DNA of 64,000 nucleotides from Aldrovandia affinis (lineage: Eukaryota > Chordata > Actinopteri > Notacanthiformes > Halosauridae). Position numbers and translations under genes: made by a program. Shown piece after piece: positions 21,789-33,245 of the stretch. Location: positions 6,821,501-6,885,500 of the forward strand of contig JAINUG010000007.1 in the NCBI GenBank assembly GCA_029706075.1, written 5' to 3'. Numbering within the stretch: the stretch's first letter is position 1; each line of letters starts with the position of its first letter. The notes under the pieces are model-generated. The model was not told the DNA's origin. It did no database searches and saw only the letters and a program-made list of their open reading frames with translations.

Positions 21789-23318
21789 GTGGGCTCTATG
21801 AAAACCTCCTCAAGCCCATTAGATATTATACCGACATGTATGCTTAAAAATGTAGGCCTACTCACTTCCATCGGCCCGTGTCTGGTTTCCATTATAAACT
21901 GCTCCCTGCAAACTGGTTGTGTCCCATTATATTTTAAACAAGCAGTTGTTCAGCCTCTCTTAAAGAAGCTGAACCTTGATCCCTCCCTCCCCCAAAACTA
22001 TAGGCCCATATCAAAATTACCATTCATCTCAAAAATCACAGAGAAGGTTGTTGCCAATCAACTCACTGCTGCTCTGAATGCACACTCCATTTTTGATAAA
22101 TTCCAATCCGGTTTCCGTCAGAAGCACTCCACCGAAACAGCTCTCCTCAGAGTCTCTAATGACATCATGAGTTCATCTGATGTGGGAAAATGCTCTGTTC
22201 TGGTGTTATTAGATCTGAGTGCAGCGTTTGATACTGTTGATCACTGCATTCTGATCGAAAGACTTAGGCAGTGGGCTGGTATCACTGGGAGCGCCCTGGA
22301 CTGGTTCTCCTCTTACCTTCATGATAGGAGTTTCTCTGTGTCTGCCGGCCCTTTTACATCTGAAACTGCTGCCTTGTCCTGTGGTGTGCCTCAGGGCTCT
22401 GTTTTGGGTCCGACTTTGTTTGCACTTTACATGCTGCCCCTAGGTATAATAATTAGCAAGTTTAAAGATGTCTCTTACCACTGTTACGCAGACGACATCC
22501 AATTATACATCTCGTTCAAGCCAGACCAAACTGACAAGCTTTCTGCCTTACATGAATGTCTGACTGCTGTTAAGGACTAGATGGCTAACAACTTCCTACA
22601 GCTAAACGCAGAGAAGACAGAGGTTCTTATTATTGGTTCAGATAAAGTCACTTCAAAAGTAGCTACCTGTATGGGGACCCTCTCAACAACAGTAAGGACT
22701 ATGCTCAGAAATCTTGGTGTTATTTTTGACCAATCAATGCTTTTTGATCATCACATTAGGTCACTGACGCGTACATGTTTTTTCCATCTGCGAAACATTG
22801 CAAAACTTCGGTCTGTTGTGTCCCATGTTGAGTTGGAAATGATTATCCACGCCTTTGTGTCATCTCGCCTGGACTATTGCAACTCCTTGTTCACCTGTCT
22901 CGACATGTCCACCCTAGACCGGCTACAATTAGTCCAAAATGCAGCTGCAAGGCTGTTGACTAGGTCCAGAAAGTCATGTCGTATCACCCCCATCTTGGTT
23001 TCCCTACACTGGCTCCCCATCAAATTTAGGATTCAGTTTAAGATTCTTGTCATCACCTACAGAGCCCTTCATGGTCAGGCACCTGCTTACATCTGTGACC
23101 TACTGCATCCCTACATCACCAGTAGGTCTCTCAGGTCCTCTGACCAGGGTTTGTTGGTTGTCCCTCGTTCCAGGCTAAAAACAAAAGGTGATCGAGCTTT
23201 TCAAACTGTGGCTCCCAGACTATGGAATGCTCTTCCCCTGGACTTAAGATCAGTGGTCTCAGTCGAAGCTTTTAAAAAGCAGCTAAAGACTCTCCTGTTC
23301 AGACAGGCTTTCGCCTAA
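21789..23318 (+). pseudogene. family Z reverse transcriptase with one in-frame stop
   Basis: One reading frame of 509 codons is interrupted by a single TAG at 22578-22580. It has YRPISKLPFISKITEKVVAN, SGFRQKHSTETALLRV, motif [14 protein letters not shown], motif B CGVPQGSVLGPTLFALY, motif C CYADDIQLY, then LDYCNSLFTCL, VQNAAARLLT and LWNALPLDLRS at the end. It is in the same frame as the endonuclease piece, but a TAA (21480) and a frameshift at about 21570-21700 separate the two. Confidence 0.88.
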
Positions 23319-25170
23319 ACCCTTTGCTGTGTCTTCTTTATTATTTTTATGCCCTTGCTGTTTTGTTTTTTTCTTGTTTTTATCTTTAGGCCTACTTGTT
23401 TTATTAACTTATATTAATGAATAATCAACTTGAAGTTGAACCTGCTATCTTCTTTGCACTTTAATGATGTTTTTACATGTGAAGCACTTTGTGACCCTGG
23501 TCTGTGATAGGTGCTATATAAATAAACTTTACTTACTTACTTACTTACTTCAAGGTGGAATATGGTGTCCCTCAAGGTTCTGTTCTGGGGCCATTATTGT
23601 TTTCCCTTTACATGTAGCCACTTGGTGATGTCATTCGTAAACATGGCGTACATTTTCACTGCTACGCAGATGACACACAATTATACCTATCAATGAAACC
23701 TGGCGAAGGACAATTCGAACAGTTGGAGGCCTGTTTTAAAGACATAAAAGACTGGATGTCAGATCATTTTCTATTGTTGAATACTGATAAAACAGAGATG
23801 TTGGTCTTGGGGCCCAAAAACCTCAGAAGAGGGTTTTCTGATTTATCTCTTAATCTGGATGGTTGCTCTGTTGCTGCAAGTTTGGTGGTAAAATACCTTG
23901 GTATTACTATAGATCCTGGTCTCTGATTTGATAGTCGCATCAAAAACATTTCCAGAATAGCCTTTTTTCACCTGAGGAATATTGCCAAAATTAGGGGCTT
24001 CCTGTCATTAATAGATGCAGAGAAATTGGTACATGCCTTTGTTACATCTAGATTCGATTACTGCAATGCATTACTGTCTGGCTGTTCCAATACCTCACTC
24101 AGGAGCCTACAACTCGTACAGAATGCTGCTGCAAGGATCCTGACTAGAACAAAGAAATATGAGCACATTAGTCCTGTGTTAGCGTCACTTCACTAGCTTC
24201 CTATAAACTATCGTGTGGACTATAAGGTACTCCTCTTGCATGGACTTGCACCCTCTTACTTGACGGATCTACTTCATCCGTACAATCCCCCACGTTCGCT
24301 TCGCTCACAAGATGCAGGCAACTTGGTAGTCCCTAGAATATCAAAAAATACAGCAGGTGGCAGAGCTTTCTCCTATAGAGCTCCTTTACTGTGGAACAGT
24401 CTACCCGTCTCTGTGAAGGAGTCAGACACGGTCTCAATTTTCAAGTCTAGATTAAAAACACATCTCTTTAGTCTCTCTTATAGTCATTAGGTACAGATGT
24501 GGAGGGGGTGTAGCAATAGAGCCTTCTGGTGCAATGAGCTATCCTTACTGTCACCAATCATAAGTGATGATCCGCCCCTATCAGGACTGCTGATGATGTG
24601 GTGGGATGGTCTCTGAGTGCCCTCATGGCTGCGTGCTCCCTGTGCCACTCACCTAATTAGTTATGCTGCCCTAGATTACTTCTGCTGGTGCAAAAGTGTT
24701 ATCACTACTCTTTCCCCTGATCCGGTGTGATATTTATCATAGTCATAATTGCACCTTTCCTCTTTTCTCCCGACTTCGCCGCACCTGCCCGAGCTCACCT
24801 GCCCCAGAGTCAACCCCACCCCTGCCATGTGTTAGCCGGATGCCACTGGCCCAGATCCTAGCTGCTGGTTCCATCCCCCGCCCTGCCCTGGTATCTGGAG
24901 GGATGAGGTCCACCCCACCCCTACACTTAGAATGCCCTTCCGGTGGTCTGTTAAGCCTCATGAGCCTCGAGGACTATTTGTTTTGTTTTTCTCTGTAACC
25001 CACAATTTTCCAGGAGTTCATCTCGACCGCCTTTTAATGGGTCAGGGAATAATTTTCCAGTCTCCCACATTGGTTCCAATGGCTTTCTGTTTTTTTATTC
25101 CCTCTGGAAAATGCCAATTGTGAAGCGCTGTGTGACAACCTGTTTGTAAATGGCGCTATACAAAAATAAA

Positions 25171-25202
<32 letters not shown>

Positions 25203-25203
25203 C

Positions 25204-25830
25204 TTAAGTAATCCCCACCCTCAACTGCTTTAAGTGTGTGAGAACCCTATTCCTCTTCACAGGATGATTAAGCGGCAGGCTCACTAAAGGCCTGTACATG
25301 CTTCTGCATAAGCAACGGGACTGCAATGGGACATTCCTCTACAACATGTTGCAGAGCACTTGGCAATACATACTTCTGCGCAACCTACACAACATGGTGT
25401 CCTTACACTTCCTGAAGCTGGTTAATTTTATACCGTGTTGAACAAATTATGCTAGCTATCTATATCGTTAGCTACTGTTAGCGAGCTTTATTTGGCTGTG
25501 ATACCAGATTGCTAGCTAGCTAGCTACCTAGATATCGATAGTTTTACTTAGCTAATGTTGACATGGATATATAGAGTTGTTGTTGTATATATTGTTGTTG
25601 GCAGCTGCAAACTGTTACCATGTCAATAGAAGGTTTACTTTTGGTCTAATTAACCTAATTTAAAAAATCTCATATTATTTGCCAGTGCTCAAATCTGAAA
25701 GTCACGATTCTAAGGTTTCTGTCAATGTTTTTGCCGCATTTGTATGATAAAATCTCGCGACGTTAGAAATAGTAATATACTTTTATTGCTGCTGGGATCG
25801 TCAGTAATCCCGTCGACCTCAGGGGGTTAA
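25204..25830. mobile_element. second TTAA-ended segment (piggyBac-like end)
   Basis: The segment 25617-25826 aligns with 19217-19468 (TACCATGTCAATAGAAGG; TTACTTTTGGTCTAATTAAC; GACCTCAGGGGG) and ends at TTAA (25827-25830). A TTAA also lies at 25204-25207 just after the family Y tail, but no inverted end is visible there. The 25240-25440 part, with no ORF over 60 codons, is unassigned. GCTAGCTA runs lie at 25500-25525. Confidence 0.5.
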
Positions 25831-26289
25831 ACATTACTTTCGCAGTATAAAAATAAAATTAAAAAAACAGAGCAGTACCCCTAGAGTCTACCTGTAACCA
25901 TTCAACTAGTAGATGTACCTAAAATGAAATAGGGTAGGTAAAACTAGTTGAAATATTTTTACAGAGTTCCTAATATAATTTGCATTCCCAAGGCTACTTT
26001 TTGTCCCATAACCCCGCCACATCAACATCTCCGTTCAAACTAAGATTTTTAAAGAAAGGCGGAGGTAAACATATTGTATTGGAACACGTACCTGCTAACA
26101 TCTCTTTTAAGTTTGTCTTATAAGTCTAAGTGGCTGCTACAAAAGCAACCAGCTGGCTAGCTATGGCAAACGAACAACAGCAACAAGAAACATTAGGTGG
26201 CCTAGTGAACATGGAAGCCATCATTATCCTGCTGCCTGTCGGTGCTTACCAGTCTGCAACTTCACTTATAGTAGCTGTCTTAGTTGTGA

Positions 26290-27105
26290 AAAAGCTAAGA
26301 CGGTTCCTCGGAATCCGCTGGAAATTTCATCCTGTAGAAACAGTCAGCCTCTGAAGTGAATGAAAACCATCCCCCATTATGGAGAATTCGCAGCTTCGCG
26401 GGTCTGGCTCCCCGTTTGTAAAATGTACTTATGACTTCCCTGAACTCGGCTCTGGCTCTGGGCACCTCCAAACCCAGGTTGTGGTGCAAGACTGCGATGG
26501 GCCCTGTTGGGCCAGAACCTCCTCTCCCGTTAGCTCCACAAAAAGTTTGGAGAAAAAATCTGTCAGCTGGGCACCCTCCACTGATTCAGGTACACCAATA
26601 ATGCGAAGATTTTGTCTCCTGCTGCAGTCTTCCAGGTAAGTTAGCTTTGCTGTAAGCGTTTTGTTGTCGGCTACTAATTTAGCACAAGTAGCGTCCAGCT
26701 CCATAATCTGTGTGGAAGAATCATTAGCGGATTTCTCCAGGGACATAATGCGCTGGCCGTGTGACGACACTATAGCCTGGATGCTGTCAAATATTGTATA
26801 AAATGCATCTTAAATTCATCTGCAAGTGCCACTCTCTGCTTCTCTAACTGCTTCACGAGTTCAGTCTCGGTAAGCATGGAAAATGATGCCACTGCTGGTA
26901 ATGGAGGGGGAGCAGCCCCAGATTCTCCTTCAGCCTGCGGACCACGCTTCGCTTTAATTTTTGACATGTTTTTTCTGTTTTGGAAATGTTGTAAAGCGAA
27001 AATGGAACAGAATAGGTACAAAGTTTAGGGTTATTTTAGAGTTTAAAGAAAGTTAAGTGGGAACGAGTCGGTCGCACGTCTACTCCACTTCACTATCAAC
27101 CAGAA
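26290..27105 (-). pseudogene. L1 ORF1 fragment (RNA-binding chaperone)
   Basis: Three minus-strand frames follow in order. 27021-26770 has MSKIKAKRGPQAEGESG and LTETELVKQLEKQRVALADE. 26770-26429 has a coiled coil (MSLEKSANDSSTQIMELDAT) followed by the L1 RRM start SRRQNLRIIGVPE and LTDFFSKLFVEL. 26489-26295 has the C-terminal domain (ARAEFREVISTFYKRG). This is the basic N-terminus, coiled coil, RRM, C-terminal domain order of L1 ORF1p. Two frameshifts break it and no ORF2 follows, so it is 3'-truncated. Confidence 0.8.
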
Positions 27106-27107
27106 GT

Positions 27108-27910
27108 CCCCAAGTTTCTTCTTTATTCTTAATGCACTTTACCTCATCATTAGCTTTCCTTTTTCTACTACAATAGTGAAAAAACTACTTAGAATTACTT
27201 TTTGCATCTTGTGAAATTTTAAGCTGCCTTTTAGCTGCTCTTATTTCCTTTTTAACCGTAGCCCGCATATTACAATGACCCACCTTATATAATAATAATC
27301 AAACTTGTTTGAGTTGTCCTTTTTATATTCTCTGTACAGTCACTTCTTTTGCCTCAAAATCTCCTGTAAAGATTTAGTCATCCACTGCGGAGACAGTTTT
27401 TTCATCCTATTTTTCCTTACTTTTGGGATTAATTTACACTGTACATCTACAATATATTAAATTTAAATTTAGTTAATTTTTCATTCACAGAAGTTTGCAA
27501 TCTAGAAGTTTTACCCATTCTATATTACTTAAGTTTTCTCTCATTTTATTAAAATATGCTCGTCTGAAGTTAACAATTCTACAATTAGAGGAAGCCGTCT
27601 TAACTTGCCAAAAAATATAAAAAGTAACTGCACTGTGATCACTTGTCCCTAGTGGTTCTACTACCTCTGTGCTGCAAATTCTGTCAGGATTGTTACACAA
27701 AACCATATCCAGTATTGATTTCCCTCTCATAGGCTGAGTAACAGACTGTACCAAAAAGCAGTCATTAACGACATTTAAAAACTCCTGCTCTAGAGCCTTC
27801 CCAAGATGCTTCACAAGCTGACAATGGTCGCAGATGAAAGCCTCCTGGAAGTCTCCCTCCAGAAACACAATCATTGTGCAACACTCGCACTGCACTGCCA
27901 ATGGCCACAT
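27108..27910 (-). pseudogene. CR1-like LINE endonuclease/linker fragment (copy B)
   Basis: Frame 27910-27485 has FLNVVNDCFLVQSVTQPMRGKSILDMVLCNNPDRICSTEVVEPLGTSDHSAVTF in short runs: the C-terminal half of the AP endonuclease with the SDH catalytic triad end. The segment closely parallels 60194-59853 (copy C). Downstream (27480-27108) it decays but matches 59760-59450. The N-terminal part is missing. Confidence 0.78.
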
Positions 27911-28344
27911 TTTAAGCCTTAAGTATTAGTCTGACTCTCCCTGCAACTGAACAAATTACTGCCAAAACAGAGACACCAAGTTGATAAAAATACAATCAGC
28001 ACCGAGGTGGAAATAAAAAAATGGCACCAAAACCCCTTCTTATAGCTAACTAAATAAAACGTTAGTCTGGTTGCCTGTAGCGAGCAAGCTAGCAGCAGCC
28101 AACCGAAACGGCTATATCTCAACGCATAAAATTAAGCTAGTTAGCTATCGAATATTCCCCTGCTCTTGGATTTGCTCTTCAGGGGGCGAAAAACCACAAA
28201 ATACCTCTCGTCAGCTAAGTGTAATGGAGAATTTGGTAATCGGTTTGCTTTTTAACAAGCTTGCCGAAGCTAGACGGGGAAAAAATGGAAAATTCACGCT
28301 ATGTTGATGACCTTCTTCTATATACTGTATATACACACCTTTTT

Positions 28345-28655
28345 CTCGTTTATTCATTCTCCCTACTCAACGTTTGGCTTCCCTTTTCATGTCTTGACTT
28401 TGTTTTTGTTAAACATTGTGTCTGTTTTGATGTTATGGAAACATAGGAATATAGCCAAAATAGTCCATTCCAAGAACTCCAAAAATCCTTAGGGTTTGTG
28501 TATTGTCAATAGTTTAAAATAGTTTCCATTTAAAAATGGAAGCATCAATATAGTCTCAATCCATAAGTGAACAATCAAATGAGACTGATTATAATTATTT
28601 AATTTTATGAGACTGATTAAATATAACCTGGTGTAATAAAACCACACCTGGCCCC
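28345..28655 (-). repeat. CR1-family 3' UTR copy
   Basis: This is collinear with 10735-11040: AAACATTG.GTCTGTTTTGAT, ATAGCCAAAATAGTCCATTC, AATTTTATGAGACTGATTAA. It is taken as the 3' end of the same CR1 family, detached from coding sequence here. The intervening 27911-28344 has no recognisable content. Confidence 0.6.
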
Positions 28656-29308
28656 TAAATCTGGTTACCACAGTGATGTAAATATTGTTATCTGTGGATA
28701 AGAGTTTGTTGCAAGACTATCAATTATTTATAGATGTGTTGATAATCAGAATATTGCTCTAATTCAAATTGTACAAAAATGTTAAGAAGAACCTATTTCT
28801 AATATCACTTTTTGATTTAAAGGCTGATGTCAAAACATATCCCCTTTTGAGTGGTTTTGAAGCAGTCCCGCATAAGACGGCTGGAGCTTTTCAATAAAGT
28901 CCTATACTGCCTTAGACATCATGTTAGACATCTCACTTCTCTGTTGTAAAGTAACAGAATGAATGGGAAACCGATGCTATCCCAATGACAAAAATGTGCT
29001 AATCTATTATGTTCTGCAGGGCCACAGAGATTATTCGGAGAGTGTCCGGAGATTATTCTATACACTAAACCCTTAATCACTTCAGCCAATCACTTCAGCC
29101 AATCACCATCATGACTCAAATCAAGACAAAACTTCTCTAAAATAATTGTGATGTGAAAACAATTGTGATGTGAAACATTTGCCTGGATAATGACCAAAGG
29201 GATGAAGAGATATTAAGAGCTCTACAGTGGAAATGTTATTTTAGAGTATTTTTTGCTATGAGCACGTGAGTTTGACACAATGGTGTAAAACAACAGTCAC
29301 ACGCCACG
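28656..29308. other. unassigned non-coding stretch
   Basis: No ORF, RNA gene or element ends were recognised. Small tandem duplications are visible: CACTTCAGCCAAT twice (29078-29105), and ATTGTGATGTGAAA twice (29142-29174). Confidence 0.5.
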
Positions 29309-29813
29309 TGACACACCCTGGACGGGGACAGAGCAGTCCAGACACGGAGTGGAGTTTTTTCGGTCTACGGACCGGATTTTTATTTATTTTCTTTTCGGCG
29401 TGTTCTCTGTTCCCACACTGGGCCGAGAACGAGCACCGGGAGCGTAAAATAATAAACACTAATCAACACAAACAAACCCGTTACCCTAGTTGCCGTGAAG
29501 CTTACGGGTAACTAAATGAAAATCACAAAACTAAATTAAACAATATCGAACCGGCTCTTTTTAGTCCGTTCGATATTTTCTTTCACTTTTCTTTCACTTT
29601 TCTTTCGCTTTTCTTTCGTTGTTCTTTTCTCGCTCCTCGGTCTCAAACGCCTCTCCTCTGGTTCCAGCCCCCTACTGAAGGGAACAGAGCAGTCTTAAAG
29701 CACACAGTTGTAATTATTATAGACAGGGCCGGTGTGTGCGCTTACTGCTCTGCCAGTAGGCGTGGCCGCTAATCGTCCTGATTAGCTGCTGAGACCGACG
29801 CCTTCCACAAACA
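29309..29813 (-). repeat. candidate solo LTR
   Basis: On the minus strand the segment begins TGTTTGTGGAAGGCG and ends GGGTGTGTCA, about 505 bp with TG...CA ends. It has an AATAAATAAAAAT signal about 90 nt before the end and a (CTTTC)n-like purine/pyrimidine run (29575-29625). No flanking duplication was found and no internal sequence follows, so this is tentative. Confidence 0.4.
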
Positions 29814-30799
29814 CCATAGTGATCTAGGAATCATATTGTTTGAGCCGTGCCACCACAGTGCAAAATGTTGATCTTCGCCCTGCTACAGGCAAAAAAAGGT
29901 TTAGCAGGTCCTGCGGACTGGAGCAGCTGTGAACGAGCAGGACTTTGCCCCCCCTGTCCCATTGTCCACTGTTTGTCCAGCTCACGTCCACTGGGCTATG
30001 GGAACGGATTAGGGATTCATGCTTTTTTTTTTACAGAAACCCTTGATCAAAGGCATTCCTTGAATAACAAAACAGTTTATACTGTGACATATGGACACAT
30101 GCGTGCATTCACAGCAAACACACACTTTAACACCCATCAGCCCAACAAACAGAAAGGGCTGTTTTCCTCCATATCGTAATTGATACGCAGTGTGGTCAAA
30201 TGTTTTGTTGAGTCCTTTTGGCCCACAGTTAAATTTGTATCATTGTATGCCAAGTTACGATGAGATCCCAGTGGATAGCTATGCTATGTAGATAGTGTTC
30301 CCTCTGTGCAAAGATAACGTTGCACTTCGCCATTAGAACATAGGGTCTGTTTCACTTATAATGTTCATGTTCTGATATTGCTCCTTTTATTTCATGATAT
30401 GTTAACATTGCTCAACAACACACCCTTATGTCTCATACATGAAAATAAATTCACTGAAAAGGAAGAAAAAAGACAAGTCGAGACAGAATGTTTTGGAATT
30501 CTCTCTTTAATTCTAGTTCAGGTTGATGGTTGAAACATGTTTAATACGGGTCTGTTGGTAAAAGGTTGTGCATTTCAGACCAGTGACAATAAAATAAAAA
30601 AAAAGAAACATCACAAAGCAGATGTCTCTTTATGTTGGGCCCTCAGCTAATTTTGGCCTTGAGAATAAAACACTGTCCTGGCAAATATTCAGGGCATCCA
30701 GGGTCTCAGAGAGGGACTGTCCTCTCAGATACAACAGACATGGGGGGGGCACTTCCACAGTAGCACTTCCACAGTAGAAGTGTAGTTGATAGCCTGCCA
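29814..30799. other. unassigned non-coding stretch downstream of ccnd1
   Basis: Two ORFs of 110 and 71 codons (29847-30179 plus, 30845-30630 minus) lack recognisable domains and show no coding-like composition. A CAATAAAATAAAAAAAAA run at 30588-30605 looks like a poly(A)-type end on the plus strand, but no upstream gene body was found. Confidence 0.4.
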
Positions 30800-31085
30800 T
30801 TTTGTTTTTCTCTCTCAGCCACAAAGAGGTATCTGGCGCTGTCATGGAGATACTACTGAATGTTGTGTGTCAGCTTTTCTTCTGGACACAGGGGTTTTGT
30901 CAAAGGGATGTCATATAGATCTCTTTTTCATTTTGTGAGGTAACAAACATTACATTCCTGATAGTGGACAGAAAATAAAATATTCAGTCCTCCTGGGTCC
31001 TGGGTTTGCCAGTAGTTTGAGGGTAGCTCAAGGGCTGTTGATATACTTTGCTTTACTTTCCTCATCCTTCTCCAACAAATACATA

Positions 31086-31093
31086 TAGCAGCA
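31086..31093 (-). promoter_or_regulatory. second miR-15/16-type 8-mer site
   Basis: A second perfect TGCTGCTA on the minus strand lies about 2.9 kb after the stop. It is relevant only if the transcript extends past the AATAAA at about 31334. Confidence 0.35.
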
Positions 31094-32010
31094 TCAACTC
31101 TATGGCTAAGTTTATTCCTACAGGCTAAGGAGAATTCTCTTTGACTGCTGGTGTAATTTTTGTTTCTATTATTGGAAAAAGGGCTGAGACTATTGTGTAT
31201 GCAAACACTGTCCCTGTCCTTTACGCAGAGCTCTCCCTCAGCAAAGATAAAACTCCCATAAGACAACAACTGTAACATTCCAAAATAGGTACGAGGAAAA
31301 AAAGGCCATGTTCTCGATCATATCTACTTAACATTTATTGCGTAGTAAATACACTTGATTAAAAACGCCACGGCTCTGGCCATTGACGCGTAAAACAAGA
31401 GGATACCAGGTACATTGTAATCAGAGTTACTTCCAGAAGAACACGCTATGGCTTCATAAGTAGACATGGCACTCACAAATCCCATCATATCTGCTTTCAA
31501 TTTGTACAAAAGGTTTATAAATATATAGGGGGGCCGTCAAATGGCCTAAAATGGGGGATACAGTCTCTTTCAATGAAACCGCTTGAAACTCAAAGAGTTA
31601 TATAATCAGGTTCATTATGGCACCAGTTTCAATCAACGCTCTATCGCTCCCTGCAGGACCCATTCGGATGATAAATGCATTTCACTTTGCAGTTTAAAAA
31701 CAGACATATCAGGCTCTGAATAGACAAAAAAATAAAATATAATTACAAATAAAAGTAACAACCCAGACTAAATGAATGATAAATCTTGACTGTTGCATGA
31801 GGTAATGTGAAAAAACTGGAATCTTTGTCTATTTTTCTTTTTTTTCCGTTTTTTGGAATAGCGCAGAAATCACATTAAGTAAAAACTGATCACATAAAAG
31901 AAACTACAAAAATAACAAAGATGTCAATAATATCATAATTTTCTATGAGAAAATTAAAACCTATTACATGGCAGTATATTGACATTATAATAAAAAATGA
32001 TTCACAAAAA

Positions 32011-32018
32011 TAGCAGCA
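32011..32018 (-). promoter_or_regulatory. miR-15/16-type 8-mer target site in ccnd1 3' UTR
   Basis: The minus strand reads TGCTGCTA, a perfect 8-mer for the miR-15/16/195 seed. It lies about 2.0 kb after the stop codon. CCND1 is an established miR-15/16 target in mammals. That this site works here is inference. Confidence 0.45.
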
Positions 32019-32294
32019 AAACACTTAGATAAGAAAAAAAAGCATCGTTTCTCTTTTTTTGTTTTTCATTGTAAAGTCTCATACTCATGCTGGGAATTCC
32101 TCCATAGCAGCTCGGTAAGAGGAGTGTGCACTCCCATTATTCTTTTTACATTTTTTATTTAAAATCCTCTCTGTACAATCAACACCTTGATTGGGAAGTT
32201 TCTCACTTACGTCAAGCCCTCAGCAAACTTCAATTAATTTTCCCTCCAGCTTTACCCTCCACTTTCTCTGTAGGAACACGCAAAAATACATCTT

Positions 32295-32302
32295 TGTGCA
32301 AA
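32295..32302 (-). promoter_or_regulatory. miR-19-type 8-mer site
   Basis: The minus strand reads TTTGCACA, complementary to the miR-19 seed with a terminal A. It lies inside the probable ccnd1 3' UTR. Confidence 0.3.
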
Positions 32303-33238
32303 TCTTCTAATAGCCACTAAGGTTTTCAGTTTGAAAGATTGGGAAACATGCCTGAAAAAGGTTTCCCCCCTCAAGCATACAAATTCTGTACATCTTAACT
32401 ATGAAGGTTCTTGTGCATTTTCAATTACCTTCCTTAGTAGGGCCTGATAACTTGAATGGAACTCTTTTTGCATTTAGGAAAACACTAATTCACACCGATT
32501 TATTAGCAATCATGCACTTGGCAGCTTTAAATAATCAAAAATAAAGGCAAAGCATTCTTTCATAATCCGTAATGGCCTTGAGAGATTATTTTGCTAGAAA
32601 TCGTCCTTAGTCTTTAATGTAACTATAAATTACATTAGTGTTTCAAATGCTTCAGATGCAATTCAAGCTATAGGAAGTACAACTCTGACTTGTGTCATCT
32701 GATGTACTTACAAAGTACACCATGTAGGCCCTACTTCTGAGCATGCCCCTTCGTTTAGACTTTTAAACTAGGAGCGAATAAAAGTGGTGACTCCAAAGCT
32801 AAATCTGGGCAAACATGTTCACCCAAACATCCATCTTCACAATGCCCACACTTTCTCCAAATAACACCATAGTTAAAGACACCTGCTCTGCAGTTCAGAT
32901 GAAAGTCAGCCATTATTCTTAAACCATTCCATTTTTGTTTGTAAATGTTCAACATGGTTTTCAAAAGAGTCAGTAATGCTTAATTGACTGAAAGTGCTTT
33001 TAAATGGAATGGTTTTAGAAATAAGACAAAAAAAGGCAAAAAATAAATAAATAAAAAACTAGACTGTGGATTGCACTAGGGACTTTAAAAGGATTTAAGT
33101 TAAAGATCAGCTTATTGTTTCATAGCTAGCCATGGGTATTATGTAAATTTATGACAAAACAAAATGCATTAGCACTTTTGCACATATATGTAAGCTGTAT
33201 TTCAATGAATGTTCCTTATATAAGAGCTGTTTTATATA

Positions 33239-33245
33239 GGCAGTG
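33239..33245 (-). promoter_or_regulatory. miR-34-type 7-mer site
   Basis: CACTGCC on the minus strand matches the miR-34/449 seed. A second copy is at 33880-33886, about 110 nt after the stop codon. CCND1 is a known miR-34 target in mammals. Confidence 0.3.

Larger units (their letters stand above)
19899..23550 (+). mobile_element. near-full-length LINE (family Z) nested in family Y LINE
   Basis: The 3.65-kb non-LTR element has a 5' region (19928-20540), a GC-rich basic segment, endonuclease, RT, and a 3' UTR ending in ATAAATAAACTTTACTTACTTA with an (ACTT)n tail (23529-23550). It interrupts the family Y RT between FNEV and EYGVPQG, and the LINE resumes at 23551. The junctions show similar TTCAATGAGGT / TTCAAGGT sequence, an imperfect target repeat. 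Confidence 0.85.
16838..25202 (+). mobile_element. L2-like LINE (family Y) split by three insertions
   Basis: One LINE copy is recovered in four blocks: 16838-17027 (FMNFFSEKIEKIRDEITKM), 18172-18356 (LVMSSKPSTCQLDPIPTKLI ... VAVIK), 19469-19898 ([41 protein letters not shown]) and 23551-25202 ([25 protein letters not shown] ... LWNSLPVSVKESDTVSIF). It ends in a GATT/TTGA tandem tail (25163-25202), typical of L2 ends. The blocks are collinear and non-overlapping in the RT, so they are one insertion. Stops near 19588, 23616, 23924 and 24195 show it is dead. Confidence 0.85.

Noticed and set aside
25500..25525. GCTAGCTAGCTA runs as a possible regulatory palindrome
   Set aside because: Short simple repeats of this kind recur (28080-28150) without further structure.
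30630..30845. 71-codon minus-strand ORF downstream of ccnd1
   Set aside because: No recognisable domain, no splice context, and within or near the presumed 3' UTR. Left unassigned.
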